In this document: piece after piece, positions 43,404-54,225 of the stretch
Layout: every line of letters begins with the position of its first letter
Numbering within the stretch: position 1 is the first letter of the stretch
Assembly (NCBI RefSeq): GCF_012489685.1
Contig: NC_080043.1
Coordinates: 45,213,127-45,277,126, forward strand
DNA from: Lotus japonicus
Taxonomy: Eukaryota; Streptophyta; Magnoliopsida; Fabales; Fabaceae
DNA length: 64,000 nucleotides
Direction: 5' to 3'
Notes under the pieces: model-generated
Seen by the model: only the letters and a program-made list of their open reading frames with translations
What the model was told of the DNA's origin: nothing
The model's database searches: none
Translations under genes and position numbers: made by a program

Positions 43404-45314
43404 ATGGCTGCCACCACCAGTGAAACTCAAAGAGATGGTTACAATGCAAAGCCTCCTATGTTCGACGGTCAAAGGTTCGAATATTGGAAAGATAGACTGG
43501 AAAGTTTCTTTCTGGGTTTCGATGCAGATCTCTGGGATATTATTGTGGATGGCTACGAGCGTCCAGTTGATGCAGATGGCAAGAAGATCCCAAGGTCAGA
43601 GATGACTGCAGATCAAAAGAAGCTGTACTCACAACATCACAAAGCAAGAGCAATTCTTCTAAGTGCTATTTCCTATGAAGAGTACCAGAACATTACAGAT
43701 CGTGAGTTTGCGAAAGGCATTTTCGAATCTCTGAAGATGTCTCATGAAGGAAACAAGAAAGTCAAAGAATCAAAGGCATTGTCCTTGATCCAAAAGTATG
43801 AATCCTTCATCATGGAGCCAAATGAGTCCATTGAAGAAATGTTCTCCAGATTTCAGTTGCTTGTAGCTGGCATACGACCTCTCAACAAGAGCTACACAAC
43901 AAAAGATCATGTCATAAGGGTCATCAGGTGTCTTCCTGAAAGTTGGATGCCCTTAGTGACTTCAATAGAGCTCACGAGAGACGTTGAGAATATGAGTTTA
44001 GAAGAACTCATCAGCATTTTGAAATGCCATGAGCTGAAACGCTCAGAGATGCAAGATCTGAGGAAAAAGTCCATAGCCTTGAAATCCAAATCTGAAAAGG
44101 CTAAGGTTGAGAAGTCAAAAGCTCTTCAAGCTGAAGAAGAGGAATCTGAAGAAGCGTCAGAAGATTCTGATGAAGATGAGCTGACTCTGATCTCCAAGAG
44201 ACTCAACCGCATCTAGAAGCACAGGCAGAGCAAGTACAAAGGCTCTGGAAAGGCAAAAGGAAAGTATGAGTCCTCAGGCCAGAAGAAGTCTTCAATCAAG
44301 GAAGTCACATGTTTTGAGTGCAAAGAATCAGGGCACTACAAAAGTGATTGTCCAAAGTTGAAGAAGGACAAGAAGCCAAAGAAGCACTTCAAGACAAAGA
44401 AGAGTCTGATGGTGACATTTGATGAATCAGAGTCAGAGGATGTTGACTCTGATGGTGAAGTCCAAGGACTCATGGCTATTGTCAAAGACAAGGAAGCAGA
44501 GTCAAAGAGAGTTGTTGACTCTGACTCAGAATCAGAAGGAGATCCTAACTCAGACGATGAAAATGAGGTATTCGCTTCTTTCTCTACCTCTGAACTGAAA
44601 CATGCATTGTCTGATATTATGGATAAGTATAACTCCTTATTGTCTAAGCATAAGAAGCTGAAAAAGAACTTATCTGCTGTTTCCAAGACTCCTTCTGAAC
44701 ATGAGAAAATTATTTCTGATTTGAAAAATGATAATCATGCCTTGATCAATTCTAACTCTGTGATTAAGAACTAGATTGCTAAGTTAGAAGAAATTGTTGC
44801 CTGTGATGCCTCTGATTGTAGAAATGAATCTAAGTATGAAAAGTCTTTTCAAAGATTCCTAGCTAAAAGCGTGGATAGAAGCTTAATGGCTTCAATGATC
44901 TATGGCGTAAGCAGAAATGGAATGCATGGCATTGGCTATTCTAAACCAATTAGAAATGAGCCCTCTGTGTCTAAAGCTAAATCCTTGTATGAATGCTTTG
45001 TTCCCTCTGGTACCATATTGCCTGATCCTGTACCTGCTAAAGTTGCTAAAAACCCTCTTAAAAAGGGATCTTTCTCTATGACTAAATATCATGCAAATAT
45101 TCCTTTAAAATATCATGTTGAGACACCCAAGGTGATCAGAACCTCTGGGGTAACTAACAAGAGAGGACCCAGAAAGTGGGTACCTAAGGACAAGATTATC
45201 TATGTTGCAGATATCCTTGATAGCTCCACTAAAACACCAATCATGGTATCTGGACAGTGGATGCTCGCGTCACATGACGGGAGAAAGGCGTATGTTCCGA
45301 GAGCTGAAACTTAA
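43404..45314 (+). pseudogene. gag of S2, one frame with two in-frame TAG codons
   Basis: ATG at 43404 (MAATTSETQRDGYNAKPPMF). The copia Gag domain has PMFDGQRFEYWKDRLESFF, QHHKARAILLSAISYEEY and SLIQKYESFIMEPNESIEEM over residues about 15-190. An acidic/Lys region is broken by TAG at 44214-44216. The same frame resumes with one CCHC knuckle (CFECKESGHYKSDC, 44310-44351), a long acidic Ser/Asp/Glu stretch and a helical part, a second TAG at 44772-44774, then a C-terminal part to 45314. Gag coats the RNA in the particle. S3 has its own, different breaks in the same region. If both TAG codons act as stops, only a 270-residue capsid piece without its knuckle is made. Confidence 0.85.
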
Positions 45315-48306
45315 GCCTGGAGGCGAAGTTGACTTTGGAGGAAATAAAAAGGGTAAAATTGTTGGTACTGGTACTATATGTGTAGATAGTAGTCCATGCA
45401 TTGATAATGTGTTATTGGTTGACGGCTTAACACATAACTTATTGTCTATAAGTCAATTAGCTGACAAGGGTTATGATGTTATATTCAATCAAAAGTCCTG
45501 CCGGGCTGTAAGTCAAATCGATGGCTCTGTTCTGTTTAACAGCAAGAGGAAGAACAACATTTATAAGATCAGATTATCTGAGTTGGAGGCTCAGAATGTG
45601 AAGTGCCTTCTGTCTGTTAATGAAGAGCAGTGGGTATGGCATAGACGGTTAGGGCATGCCAGTATGAGAAAGATCTCTCAGCTGAGCAAGCTAAACCTTG
45701 TCAGGGGCTTACCCAATCTGAAGTTCGCTTCAGACGCTCTTTGTGAAGCATGTCAGAAAGGCAAATTCACAAAAGTCCCTTTCAAGGCAAAGAATGTTGT
45801 CTCAACCTCAAGGCCGTTAGAACTTCTGCATATCGACCTTTTTGGACCAGTGAAAACTGAGTCTATAGGTGGCAAGAGATATGGGATGGTTATCGTTGAT
45901 GACTATAGCCGCTGGACATGGGTAAAGTTTCTAACCCGCAAGGATGAGTCTCATGCTGTGTTCTCTACCTTCATTGCTCAAGTGCAAAACGAGAAGGCTT
46001 GTAGGATTGTGCGTGTCAGAAGTGACCATGGTGGAGAGTTTGAGAATGACAAGTTTGAGAGTCTGTTTGATTCCTATGGAATTGCACATGATTTCTCTTG
46101 TCCCAGAACTCCTCAACAAAACGGTGTTGTTGAGAGGAAGAACAGAACTCTTCAGGAGATGGCTAGAACCATGCTCCAAGAAACTGGCATGGCTAAGCAC
46201 TTTTGGGCAGAGGCAGTAAATACAGCATGTTACATTCAGAACAGAATCTCTGTGAGACCAATTCTGAATAAGACTTCTTATGAATTGTGGAAGAACATAA
46301 AACCCAACATTTCTTATTTTCATCCTTTTGGCTGTGTTTGTTATGTTCTCAATACTAAGGATAGATTGCATAAATTTGATGCTAAGTCTTCTAAGTGTCT
46401 ATTACTCGGTTATTCTGAGAGATCCAAAGGTTTTAGATTTTATAATACTCATGCTAAGACTATTGAAGAATCTATTCATGTTAGATTTGATGATAAGCTT
46501 GACTCTAACCAGTCAAAGCTAGTTGAAAAGTTTGCAGATTTAAGCATTAATGTTTCTGACAAAGGCAAAGCTCCAGAGGAAGCTGAGCCAGAGGAAGATG
46601 AACCAGAGGAAGAAGCTGGTCCCTCTAACTCACAAACTCTGAAGAAGAGCAGAATCACTGCAGCTCACCATAAGGAATTGATTCTGGGCAACAAAGACGA
46701 ACCAGTCAGAACCAGATCTGCCTTCAGACCCTCTGAAGAGACCTTGCTCAGTCTGAAAGGATTGGTGTCCTTAATTGAACCCAAGTCCATAGATGAAGCT
46801 CTTCAGGACAAGGATTGGATTCTGGCCATGGAAGAAGAATTGAATCAATTTTCCAAGAACGATGTTTGGAGCTTAGTGAAGAAGCCTGAGAGTGTCCATG
46901 TTATTGGAACGAAATGGGTATTCAGAAACAAGCTGAATGAGAAAGGAGATGTAGTCAGAAACAAGGCATGGCTAGTTACTCAAGGCTACAGCCAGCAGGA
47001 AGGAATAGACTACACTGAAACATTTGCTCCAGTAGCAAGACTGGAGGCAATCAGACTGTTGATCTCTTTCTTAGTAAATCACAACATAGTTCTACATCAG
47101 ATGGATGTGAAGAGTGCCTTCCTAAATGGTTATATTTCAGAGGAAGTCTATGTTCATCAACCCCCAAGTTTTGAAGATGAGAAGAAACCAGACCATGTGT
47201 TCAAATTGAAGAAATCACTCTACGGTCTGAAGCAAGCTCCCAGAGCATGGTATGAGAGACTTAGCTCATTCCTTCTGGAGAATGAGTTTGTAAGGGGTAA
47301 AGTAGATACAACTCTTTTTTGCAAGACTTATAAAGATGATATCTTAATTGTGCAAATTTATGTTGATGATATTATATTTGGTTCTGCTAATCAATCTCTA
47401 TGCAAAGAATTTTCTGAGATGATGCAGGCTGAATTTGAGATGAGTATGATGGGAGAATTAAAGTACTTTCTGGGAATACAAGTTGATCAAACACCAGAAG
47501 GAACATATATCCATCAGAGCAAGTACACTAAAGAACTTCTGAAGAAGTTCAATATGCTGGAATCTACAGTGGCCAAAACTCCAATGCATCCTACATGCAT
47601 TCTGGAGAAAGAAGATAAAAGTGGTAAAGTATGTCAGAAGCTCTATCGTGGCATGATAAGTTCACTTCTATACTTAACTGCATCTAGGCCAGACATTCTA
47701 TTTAGTGTTCATTTATGTGCTCGTTTCCAATCAGATCCAAGGGAAACCCACTTAACTGCTGTTAAGAGGATCCTAAGGTATCTGAAAGGCACCACTAACC
47801 TTGGCTTGATGTATAAGAAAACATCAGAGTATAAGCTTTCAGGTTACTGTGATGCTGATTATGCTGGAGATAGAACAGAGAGAAAAAGTACTTCCGGAAA
47901 TTGTCAATTTCTGGGAAGCAATCTAGTCTCATGGGCAAGCAAGAGGCAATCAACCATTGCACTATCAACTGCAGAGGCAGAATATATCTCAGCAGCAATA
48001 TGCAACACTCAGATGCTCTGGATGAAACATCAGCTGGAGGATTATCAGATCCTTGAGAGCAATATCCCAATCTATTGTGATAACACTGCTGCAATCTCAT
48101 TGAGTAAGAATCCTATCCTGCATTCAAGGGCAAAGCACATTGAGGTAAAGTATCACTTTATTAGAGATTATGTACAGAAGGGCGTACTTCTTCTGAAGTT
48201 TGTTGATACTGACCATCAATGGGCAGATATCTTTACAAAGCCCTTAGCAGAGGAGAGATTTAATTTTATTCTGAAAAATCTAAACATGGACTTTTGTCCA
48301 GAGTGA
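45202..48306 (+). CDS. Ty1/copia polyprotein of S2: protease, integrase, RT, RNase H
   Basis: The frame is open from 45202 and is +1 relative to gag. There is no own ATG at the start, and the gag frame is open in parallel to 45314, so it is probably made by frameshift or was separated by a small indel. Domains: protease (WYLDSGCSRHMTG), integrase zinc finger (WHRRLGHAS and CEACQKGK) and core (HIDLFGPV, VDDYSRWTW, SDHGGEFEN, QQNGVVERKNRT), an acidic linker, RT (ETFAPVARLEAIR, HQMDVKSAFLNG, LYGLKQAPRAWY, catalytic YVDD near 47361) and RNase H (YCDADYAGD, STAEAEYIS, HIEVKYHFIRD). One site reads RNKAWLVTQG where relatives have RNKARLVAQG, which may weaken RT. It ends with TGA at 48304-48306. Confidence 0.92.
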   Translation: MLQISLIAPLKHQSWYLDSGCSRHMTGERRMFRELKLKPGGEVDFGGNKKGKIVGTGTICVDSSPCIDNVLLVDGLTHNLLSISQLADKGYDVIFNQKSCRAVSQIDGSVLFNSKRKNNIYKIRLSELEAQNVKCLLSVNEEQWVWHRRLGHASMRKISQLSKLNLVRGLPNLKFASDALCEACQKGKFTKVPFKAKNVVSTSRPLELLHIDLFGPVKTESIGGKRYGMVIVDDYSRWTWVKFLTRKDESHAVFSTFIAQVQNEKACRIVRVRSDHGGEFENDKFESLFDSYGIAHDFSCPRTPQQNGVVERKNRTLQEMARTMLQETGMAKHFWAEAVNTACYIQNRISVRPILNKTSYELWKNIKPNISYFHPFGCVCYVLNTKDRLHKFDAKSSKCLLLGYSERSKGFRFYNTHAKTIEESIHVRFDDKLDSNQSKLVEKFADLSINVSDKGKAPEEAEPEEDEPEEEAGPSNSQTLKKSRITAAHHKELILGNKDEPVRTRSAFRPSEETLLSLKGLVSLIEPKSIDEALQDKDWILAMEEELNQFSKNDVWSLVKKPESVHVIGTKWVFRNKLNEKGDVVRNKAWLVTQGYSQQEGIDYTETFAPVARLEAIRLLISFLVNHNIVLHQMDVKSAFLNGYISEEVYVHQPPSFEDEKKPDHVFKLKKSLYGLKQAPRAWYERLSSFLLENEFVRGKVDTTLFCKTYKDDILIVQIYVDDIIFGSANQSLCKEFSEMMQAEFEMSMMGELKYFLGIQVDQTPEGTYIHQSKYTKELLKKFNMLESTVAKTPMHPTCILEKEDKSGKVCQKLYRGMISSLLYLTASRPDILFSVHLCARFQSDPRETHLTAVKRILRYLKGTTNLGLMYKKTSEYKLSGYCDADYAGDRTERKSTSGNCQFLGSNLVSWASKRQSTIALSTAEAEYISAAICNTQMLWMKHQLEDYQILESNIPIYCDNTAAISLSKNPILHSRAKHIEVKYHFIRDYVQKGVLLLKFVDTDHQWADIFTKPLAEERFNFILKNLNMDFCPE

Positions 48307-48749
48307 AGATGGATCAGAACCTCTGACTATGATACTTCTTGATCAGAAGATGTCTAGTCCAGAAGGTAACTCAATCAGAGTGTGTGTACCCATTGGTACT
48401 GACTCTGAAGCTGAGACAACAACTCGTGTGTCAGTATTTCTGATGCATAGTTCCTTGTGCCCGTGTGACAGTCTGTTATGATTGCGTGTAGATGTGCTTC
48501 TCTCCTGAGTGTGATTTGTGTATTTACTGTTACTATCTATCTTTAATTTTCAACCGTTGATCTTAAATTTCTTTTTGAATCAACAACGGTTATTTGTCAA
48601 AACCCACTATACACACACGATCTCTTTCACTTCCGGTTTTTACTCTCGCTCTCTCTGCTTTTCGAAACCGCTCATCCTCGATTTCTCTCTCGATCTCTCT
48701 TCATCTTTCAACCTTCATCTTCTACCTCAAACCTTCAACCGCTTCAAAA
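48307..48749 (+). other. Leader between pol and envelope-like ORF (S2)
   Basis: 443 bp with many stops in all three plus frames, then a CT-rich stretch from about 48600 like a 5' UTR. S1 has a similar CT-rich leader at 14731-14843 with two (CT)n runs. The pol frame cannot read through into the downstream ORF, and the downstream frame differs from pol. A separate or spliced transcript is the likely source. I see no clear TATA box. Confidence 0.6.
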
Positions 48750-51608
48750 ATGGTGAGTCAAACCAGAAGATCTACTGCAGATGCACCCCAGTTCCCTCAC
48801 ATGGTAGTTGGTCTAGCAACGGGTCAAAGGGGCCCTTAGAATTCGACACAAGATCAAGGTCAAGCTCAAGAGCAGATTGTTCCAATTGCAGAACGGGGCT
48901 GTGCCGTTCACTGCGTATTTGCTCCTGAGGAACTCCAAGTCCTGGCAGAATGGAGATTCGACCTCGACAACCTGGCTACAAATGGGTATGATCTTCGTCC
49001 TGAAGTCCAAGTTCAAGGTTGGGGAAATTACTTCAACAGACTTCGAGGACCGGTGTATGATAGACTAATAAAGGAATTCTGGAAGCACGCCGACTGCGAT
49101 GATACTCAGGCTGTATCTCACGTTCTTGGAAGAAAGATCATCATCACGGAGAAGTCTTTCGTGAATCTGCTGGGTGCCGACACTGCTTTTGGGTATCGTT
49201 TCCAACTCACGGAATCGAAGCTGAAACCCAGCACCAAGAATACAATCAACGAGGCCCTGTACACCAATTACAAACCGGGCAAGACGAATTACAAGGTGAT
49301 GGACCTTCATCCCAAGCTCAGGATCTGGCACAAGATCCTGCTCCACTGCATAAACCAGAGACCAAAGGGCAGTTCTCCAGACTACATCAACTTCAACCAG
49401 AAGGTGATGTTGTTCTTCATCCAAGACCAGAAGAAGATCTGCCTTCCCTACTTCCTGTTCTCCTACTTGAAGGAATGTATCCGGAAGTCTCGCACCACTG
49501 CCTCCATCAAGTCAGCAATCAAGTATATCCCCTTTGGGAGACTGCTCTCAGACCTTTTCATTGAAAGCAACCTGGTGCAAGATCTGGTCCATGCTGGATG
49601 TGTAGAGGATCTGACTACCATTGTCAGTGATGTCTTCACTGCAAATTCTCTGAAGAAGATGGGTTTGGTCCAGAAGAAAATAGCCCCTGCTCGTGAAGAC
49701 ACATCTTCTGAGATCAGAAGCAGAAGGATGCCTCTGAACGACTACCCTCTGTGGACTCAGGCAGACAATCCTGACGCCATTAGGTGCTATGTTGAAGACC
49801 TAAGGGCTCAAGGATTCGAAATTGATCTCGATGACTTCTTCAGCTGACTGCCGCCAGCTCCAGAGTTTCCTTCTCCTCCCAAGAAGAAAGCTCAGAGGAA
49901 GATGATCCTAGATGAATCTTCTGAGGAATCAGATGTTCCTCTGGTCAAAAAGAAGAAGAGAAAGCCTGATGATGGTGATGATAGTGATAATGAGGATGGT
50001 CCTCCTAAGAAGAAGAAGAAGCAGGTCAGAATCGTGGTGAAGCCTACTCGGGTGGAACCAGCTGCTGAAGTGGTCAGAAGGACTGAGCCTCCTGCCAGAG
50101 TGACTAGATCATCAGCACATTCAAGTAAGTCTGCACTTGCTTCTGATGATGATTTGAATGTATTTAATGCACTCCCTATATCTGCCATGCTCAAACACTC
50201 CTCAAATCCCCTCACTCCTATTCCTGAATCCCAACCAGCTGCACAAACCACCTCTCCACCACATTCCCCAAGATCTTCATTCTTTCAACCTTCCCCTACT
50301 GAAGCACCTCTCTGGAATTTGCTTCAGAACCAACCCTCTAGGTTAGAAGAACCTACCTCTCCCATTACCATTCAGTACAACCCATTATCTTCTGAACCCA
50401 TCATTCCTGCACAACCAGAGCCTACCCACACAGAACCTGAGCCCAGAACCTCTGATCACTCTGTCCCAAGAGCATCAGAACGTCTGGCTCTCAAACCCAC
50501 GGATACAGACTCTTCCACAGCCTTTACACCTGTATCCTTCCCAACCAATGTTGCTGATTCTTCTCCCTCCAATAACTCTAAATCCATTAGAAAATTCATG
50601 GAGGTCAGAAAAGAAAAGGTGTCTACCTTAGAAGAGTATTACCTAACTTGTCCAAGCCCTAGGAGATATCCTGGCCCTAGACCTGAACGTCTAGTTGACC
50701 CAGATGAACCTATCTTGGCCAATCCTTTACAAGAGGCAGACCCTTTGGCTCAACAAGCTCACCCTGCCCCAGACCAACAAGAGCCTATTCAACCAGAACC
50801 TGAACCCGAACAATCAGTGTCTAACCAATCCTCGGTTAGATCACCCCATCCTCTGGTTGAAACTTCAGAACCTCACCTTAGAACCTCTGAACCCAATGCT
50901 CAAACGTTTAACATTGGCTCTCCACAAGGTGCCTCTGAAGCTCACAGCAGCAATCACCCAGCCTCTCCTGAAACCAACCTCTCCATAATCCCTTACACTC
51001 ACCTCCGACCCACATCTCTCTCTGAGTGCATCAATACTTTCTATCATGAAGCTTCTTTGATGCTACGCAATGTGCACGGTCAGACTGACCTCAGTGAGAA
51101 TGCTGAACGTGTGGCTGATGAGTGGAACAATCTGGGCACTTGGCTAGTGGCTCAAGTTCCAATTATGATGCAGCTCCTGCATGCTGAGGGAAGTCAGAGC
51201 ATTGAGGCTGCAAAGCAAAGGTTTGCTCGAAGGGTGGCTCTTCATGAACAAGAACAGAGACATAAGCTTCTTGAAGCTATTGAAGAAGCCAAGAGAAAGA
51301 AAGCTCAAGCAGAAGAAGCTGCACGTCAAGCAGCAGCTCAAGCTGAACAAGCCCGATTAGAGGCAGAACGACTTGAGGCTGAGGCTGAAGCTCTTAGATG
51401 CCAAGCACTTGCACCAGTAGTGTTTACTCCTGCTGCTTCTGCTTCCATTCCAGATTCTCAAGCTGCTCAGAATGTTCCTTCCGGTTCTGCTCAGTCAAGC
51501 TCATCCAGACTCGACATCATGGAACAGCGTCTTGACATTCATGAATCCATGCTGATTGAGATGAAGCACATGATGATGGAACTTCTGCGACGAACTGATA
51601 AACCTTAG
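48750..51608 (+). pseudogene. Sirevirus envelope-like ORF of S2, two in-frame stops
   Basis: ATG at 48750 (MVSQTRRSTADAP), colinear with S1 to the end (ELLRRTDKP, TAG 51606-51608). In-frame TAG at 48837-48839 (codon 30) and TGA at 49845-49847 (just after the DLDDFF motif) break it into pieces of 29, 335 and 586 codons. Retained features are GCAVHCVF, RGPVYDRLIKEFWKHADC, the Lys-rich runs near 49880 and 50005, a Pro/Ser/Thr-rich middle, NLSIIPYTHLRPTSLSECIN, and the Ala/Glu coiled coil near 51230-51400. Apart from two stops the sequence is clean. Confidence 0.85.
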
Positions 51609-51821
51609 TTTTTAGGATCTCTTCGTTTTTCTTTTTCTTTAACGTTGTTTTATTTTTGTTACACTCTGTTTCTTTTTATTTACTTATTCTACTTTGTTCG
51701 TTTGTGATTATCTATGCATATCTATATCTATTTGTGTCACATAAGTTTGCAAAAATCTTTTTATTCATAATATCTTTATCATACATTCTTTATGTTTACA
51801 TCATCCATTCTTTCCCTAAGT

Positions 51822-52214
51822 CTAGAATGGAGGATCCCTCCTCATTCTTCTGCACTCCTGGCGCTGCTCTGACCTATCCTTCTCCAGACGCTCCAGTGCA
51901 TGCTGGATGTTGTTGAGCCTGTCCTTTAGCTCATCCCTCTCCAGAATTTCTTCTGCGGTCTTCAGCTTCTCTTCCAAACTCTCTTTTTCTTCCAGCAGCT
52001 TGAGTTCAAGCCGGCTGAGTTCTTGCACCTCCTCAACGAAGGCAAGAAATTCCCTCAGGTCTCTCTTCACCTCTGGACGCAGGTCCTCTTCCAGCAGTGT
52101 CCGTGTCAGCTCCGTGATGGTCGTTTTACCCTCTGGATGCCTGATGTTCAGGAACAAGTCCTCTTCAAAGGCCTTCTTCCTCAGCTCTTCTAGTGCTACG
52201 ATGTATGATGCCAT
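51822..52214 (-). CDS. Antisense coiled-coil ORF of Sirevirus S2 (130 aa)
   Basis: Same length and position as in S1: ATG 52214, stop 51822, 213 bp beyond the end of the envelope-like ORF and convergent with it. It begins MASYIVALEELRKKAFEED, has NIRHPEG, RDLREFLAFVEEVQEL and a Glu/Lys/Leu coiled coil, and ends RMRRDPPF. It has no stop or frameshift, whereas the two sense genes next to it (gag, envelope-like) do. Differences from S1 are spread along the protein but many are conservative (Glu/Asp, Lys/Arg, Leu/Met). Confidence 0.78.
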   Translation of the reverse strand: MASYIVALEELRKKAFEEDLFLNIRHPEGKTTITELTRTLLEEDLRPEVKRDLREFLAFVEEVQELSRLELKLLEEKESLEEKLKTAEEILERDELKDRLNNIQHALERLEKDRSEQRQECRRMRRDPPF

Positions 52215-52266
52215 TTTTTTTACTGAAAATTGTTCGAGGTGTGAAGCTTACCTTTCTCTCCAACAC

Positions 52267-52383
52267 TTTATATAGGCTTCACTTTCTCTCTGAAAGTTAA
52301 TGCTCCTACGGTTTCTCGAGGTTAAGTTCTTGGTAACTGACCCTTCTCTTTACTCACTTGACCGGTGGTAAACGTTCTTCTCT
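52267..52383 (-). promoter_or_regulatory. Putative promoter of the antisense ORF (S2)
   Basis: Minus strand: GTTTACCACCGGT (52371-52383), GTTACCAAGAACTTAACCTC, CTCGAGAAACCGTAGGAGCA and CCTATATAAA (52267-52276), 62 nt before the ATG at 52214. It matches S1 in order and spacing. Confidence 0.68.
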
Positions 52384-52462
52384 TGCATTAACTCTTCTAT
52401 TTATTTCGCCTAACTCTGATTCTTGCATCGCTTTCATTTCCTTTAAACTTAGACCTTCTCTA

Positions 52463-53016
52463 AGGGGGAGTACCTTGTACTTCAAGCTAAGTTTTTCACA
52501 CCCCAAGCTTTTTGCTTATGACAAAAAGGGGGAGTAAACCCAGTTTTTGATGTGTAAGATGTGTTAGTGTGATTTATTTTTTCTTTTGGAGAATTTAAGA
52601 GTTCCACCTTCATGACCATAGATGTGTCACTGGGCAAATACAAGGAATACATTTCACTTCTTCTGAAGTGATTATAAGTTGACTCTGTTACCCAAGACTC
52701 TGATACCCTGTCCGTGACTCTGATTACTTATGCGCTCTGATTACTCGATTTTCATCTATGTCATAAGTTTTTCACTCTGAACTCTTATATCATTTAGCTC
52801 AGAATCTAGACTTTACTAACGTTTTCATCAAGTATTAGATTCAGGGGGAGCTAAGCTCAGAATCAAGCAGTGACTTGAATTCAGAATGAGCAAGATAAAC
52901 TATTCACATCAGGATAAGTATTATTCTATATCTCTAAACTTTGAGTGAATTCAGTTTAATGTTAAAGAATTGTTCATCAAAAATCTTAGTTTTGTCATCA
53001 TCAAAAAGGGGGAGAT
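52463..53016 (+). promoter_or_regulatory. Polypurine-tract cluster before the S2 3' LTR
   Basis: GGGGGAG runs near 52464, 52528, 52844 and 53008. The last, AAAAAGGGGGAGAT, abuts the LTR. The interval has no gene. Confidence 0.8.
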
Positions 53017-54225
53017 TGTAAGATCAAAGTTTTGATCTAGTAGTACAACTCTATGTTTTGATGATTACAAGTTAACCTTTTGATATGAACAATTGTGGTA
53101 CTCTAACGTGTTTTTCTGAGTGTGCTATTTGCAGGCTCTGACCTCAACTCAATCTCACACAAATAAGAAGCACTGTGTATAAAGAGCAACCCAAGCAACG
53201 CTTTCGCATTCACCATGTTCAGTATGAACAGTGGAAAAGCTTCAGAAGTTCTGAAGTTATACAAACTCTGATGTGGACTCAGTCACGAGAAGCTCTAAAG
53301 ATCCAGAAAGTCTGATAACCAAGAAACACTGAAGGCTCAGATGTTCTGATGGTGTAGAAGACTCTGAAGATCCAGAAGCTGATTAGTGAAGTTCTGATGT
53401 CCAGAAGCAAGATACTCTGAAGACCATGTTCTTCCCTCTGAGTTCAGAATCAGAAGAAACAATGGTCAGAGGATCTGGGCTTTCCCTCTGACTCTGATCA
53501 ACCGGCTTCACAAGTTCCAACATGAAGCATTCCCCTAATCAGAAGTCTCCTAGGTTTAAAGGTCGCGTCGCTATCCAAGTACAAAAGCATATGTACTATC
53601 CTGACGACCTACCTAACAGTCTCAGACACAGCAGAAGCTGGATTTTCCAGAACTGCCCTCCAACGGTAGCATTTCCCATGCAACGCTCAACCCTAATCCT
53701 TGGAGTATATAAAGAGGCTGAGGACTGAAAGAAACGGCTAGAAGCATTCACATACGCGCAAGACAATCTTAATTTCTTCTAAGTTTTATTTCATCTGAAA
53801 TTCATTGAGTTTACTATTAGCTTTTTAGAAGCAAATCTCTTGTAAACAATTCTTTGATAAACAGTTTGTTTAGTTCCTTTAGGAGATCAAGGCTGATCGG
53901 ATCCTAGAGAAGACTAAGAGAGTGAATCTTAGTGTGAGCTAAGTCAGTGTAATTGTTAGTCACTTGTAGGTTTCAAGTGCAGTTGTAACTCTTACCTGAT
54001 TAGTGGATTGCCTTCATTCTAAGAAGGAAGAAATCACCTTAACGGGTGGACTGGAGTAGCTTGAGTGATTTATCAAGTGAACCAGGATAAAATCCTTGTG
54101 TGCTTTTCTATCTCTTATCTTTAGCACTTAAGTTCTCGAAAGATTTGTCAAAATCTTTAAGGTGGAAGTTTTATACTGAAAACGTTATTCAAACCCCCCC
54201 CTTTCTACCGTTTTTCATACCTTCA
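53017..54225 (+). repeat. 3' LTR of S2 (1,209 bp)
   Basis: Same as the 5' LTR apart from about four substitutions (for example AAATAAGAAG for AAATCAGAAG near 53161, CTCTAAAGAT for CTCTGAAGAT near 53294) and a shorter C run near 54195. TATATAAAG lies near 53706. Confidence 0.95.

Larger units (their letters stand above)
42120..54225 (+). mobile_element. Complete Sirevirus-like copia element S2 (12,106 bp)
   Basis: LTRs 42120-43331 and 53017-54225 flank gag, pol, envelope-like ORF, antisense ORF and a polypurine cluster. Target duplication ACTCT is at 42115-42119 and 54226-54230. Removing one copy of it rejoins the G3 protease frame. By eye the LTRs differ at about four bases plus the length of a C run, so the insertion is young. 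Pol is open, while gag has two in-frame TAG codons and the envelope-like ORF one TAG and one TGA. Confidence 0.95.

Noticed and set aside
49065..49424. Minus-strand frames opposite the envelope-like ORF
   Set aside because: Shadow frames of a GC-balanced coding region, not kept in S5.
53522..53728. 68-codon frame repeated in Sirevirus LTRs (also 42625-42831 and 56102-56290)
   Set aside because: It is in U3 around the TATA box and is similar only because the LTRs are homologous. It shows several differences and an early end in S3, with no domain.
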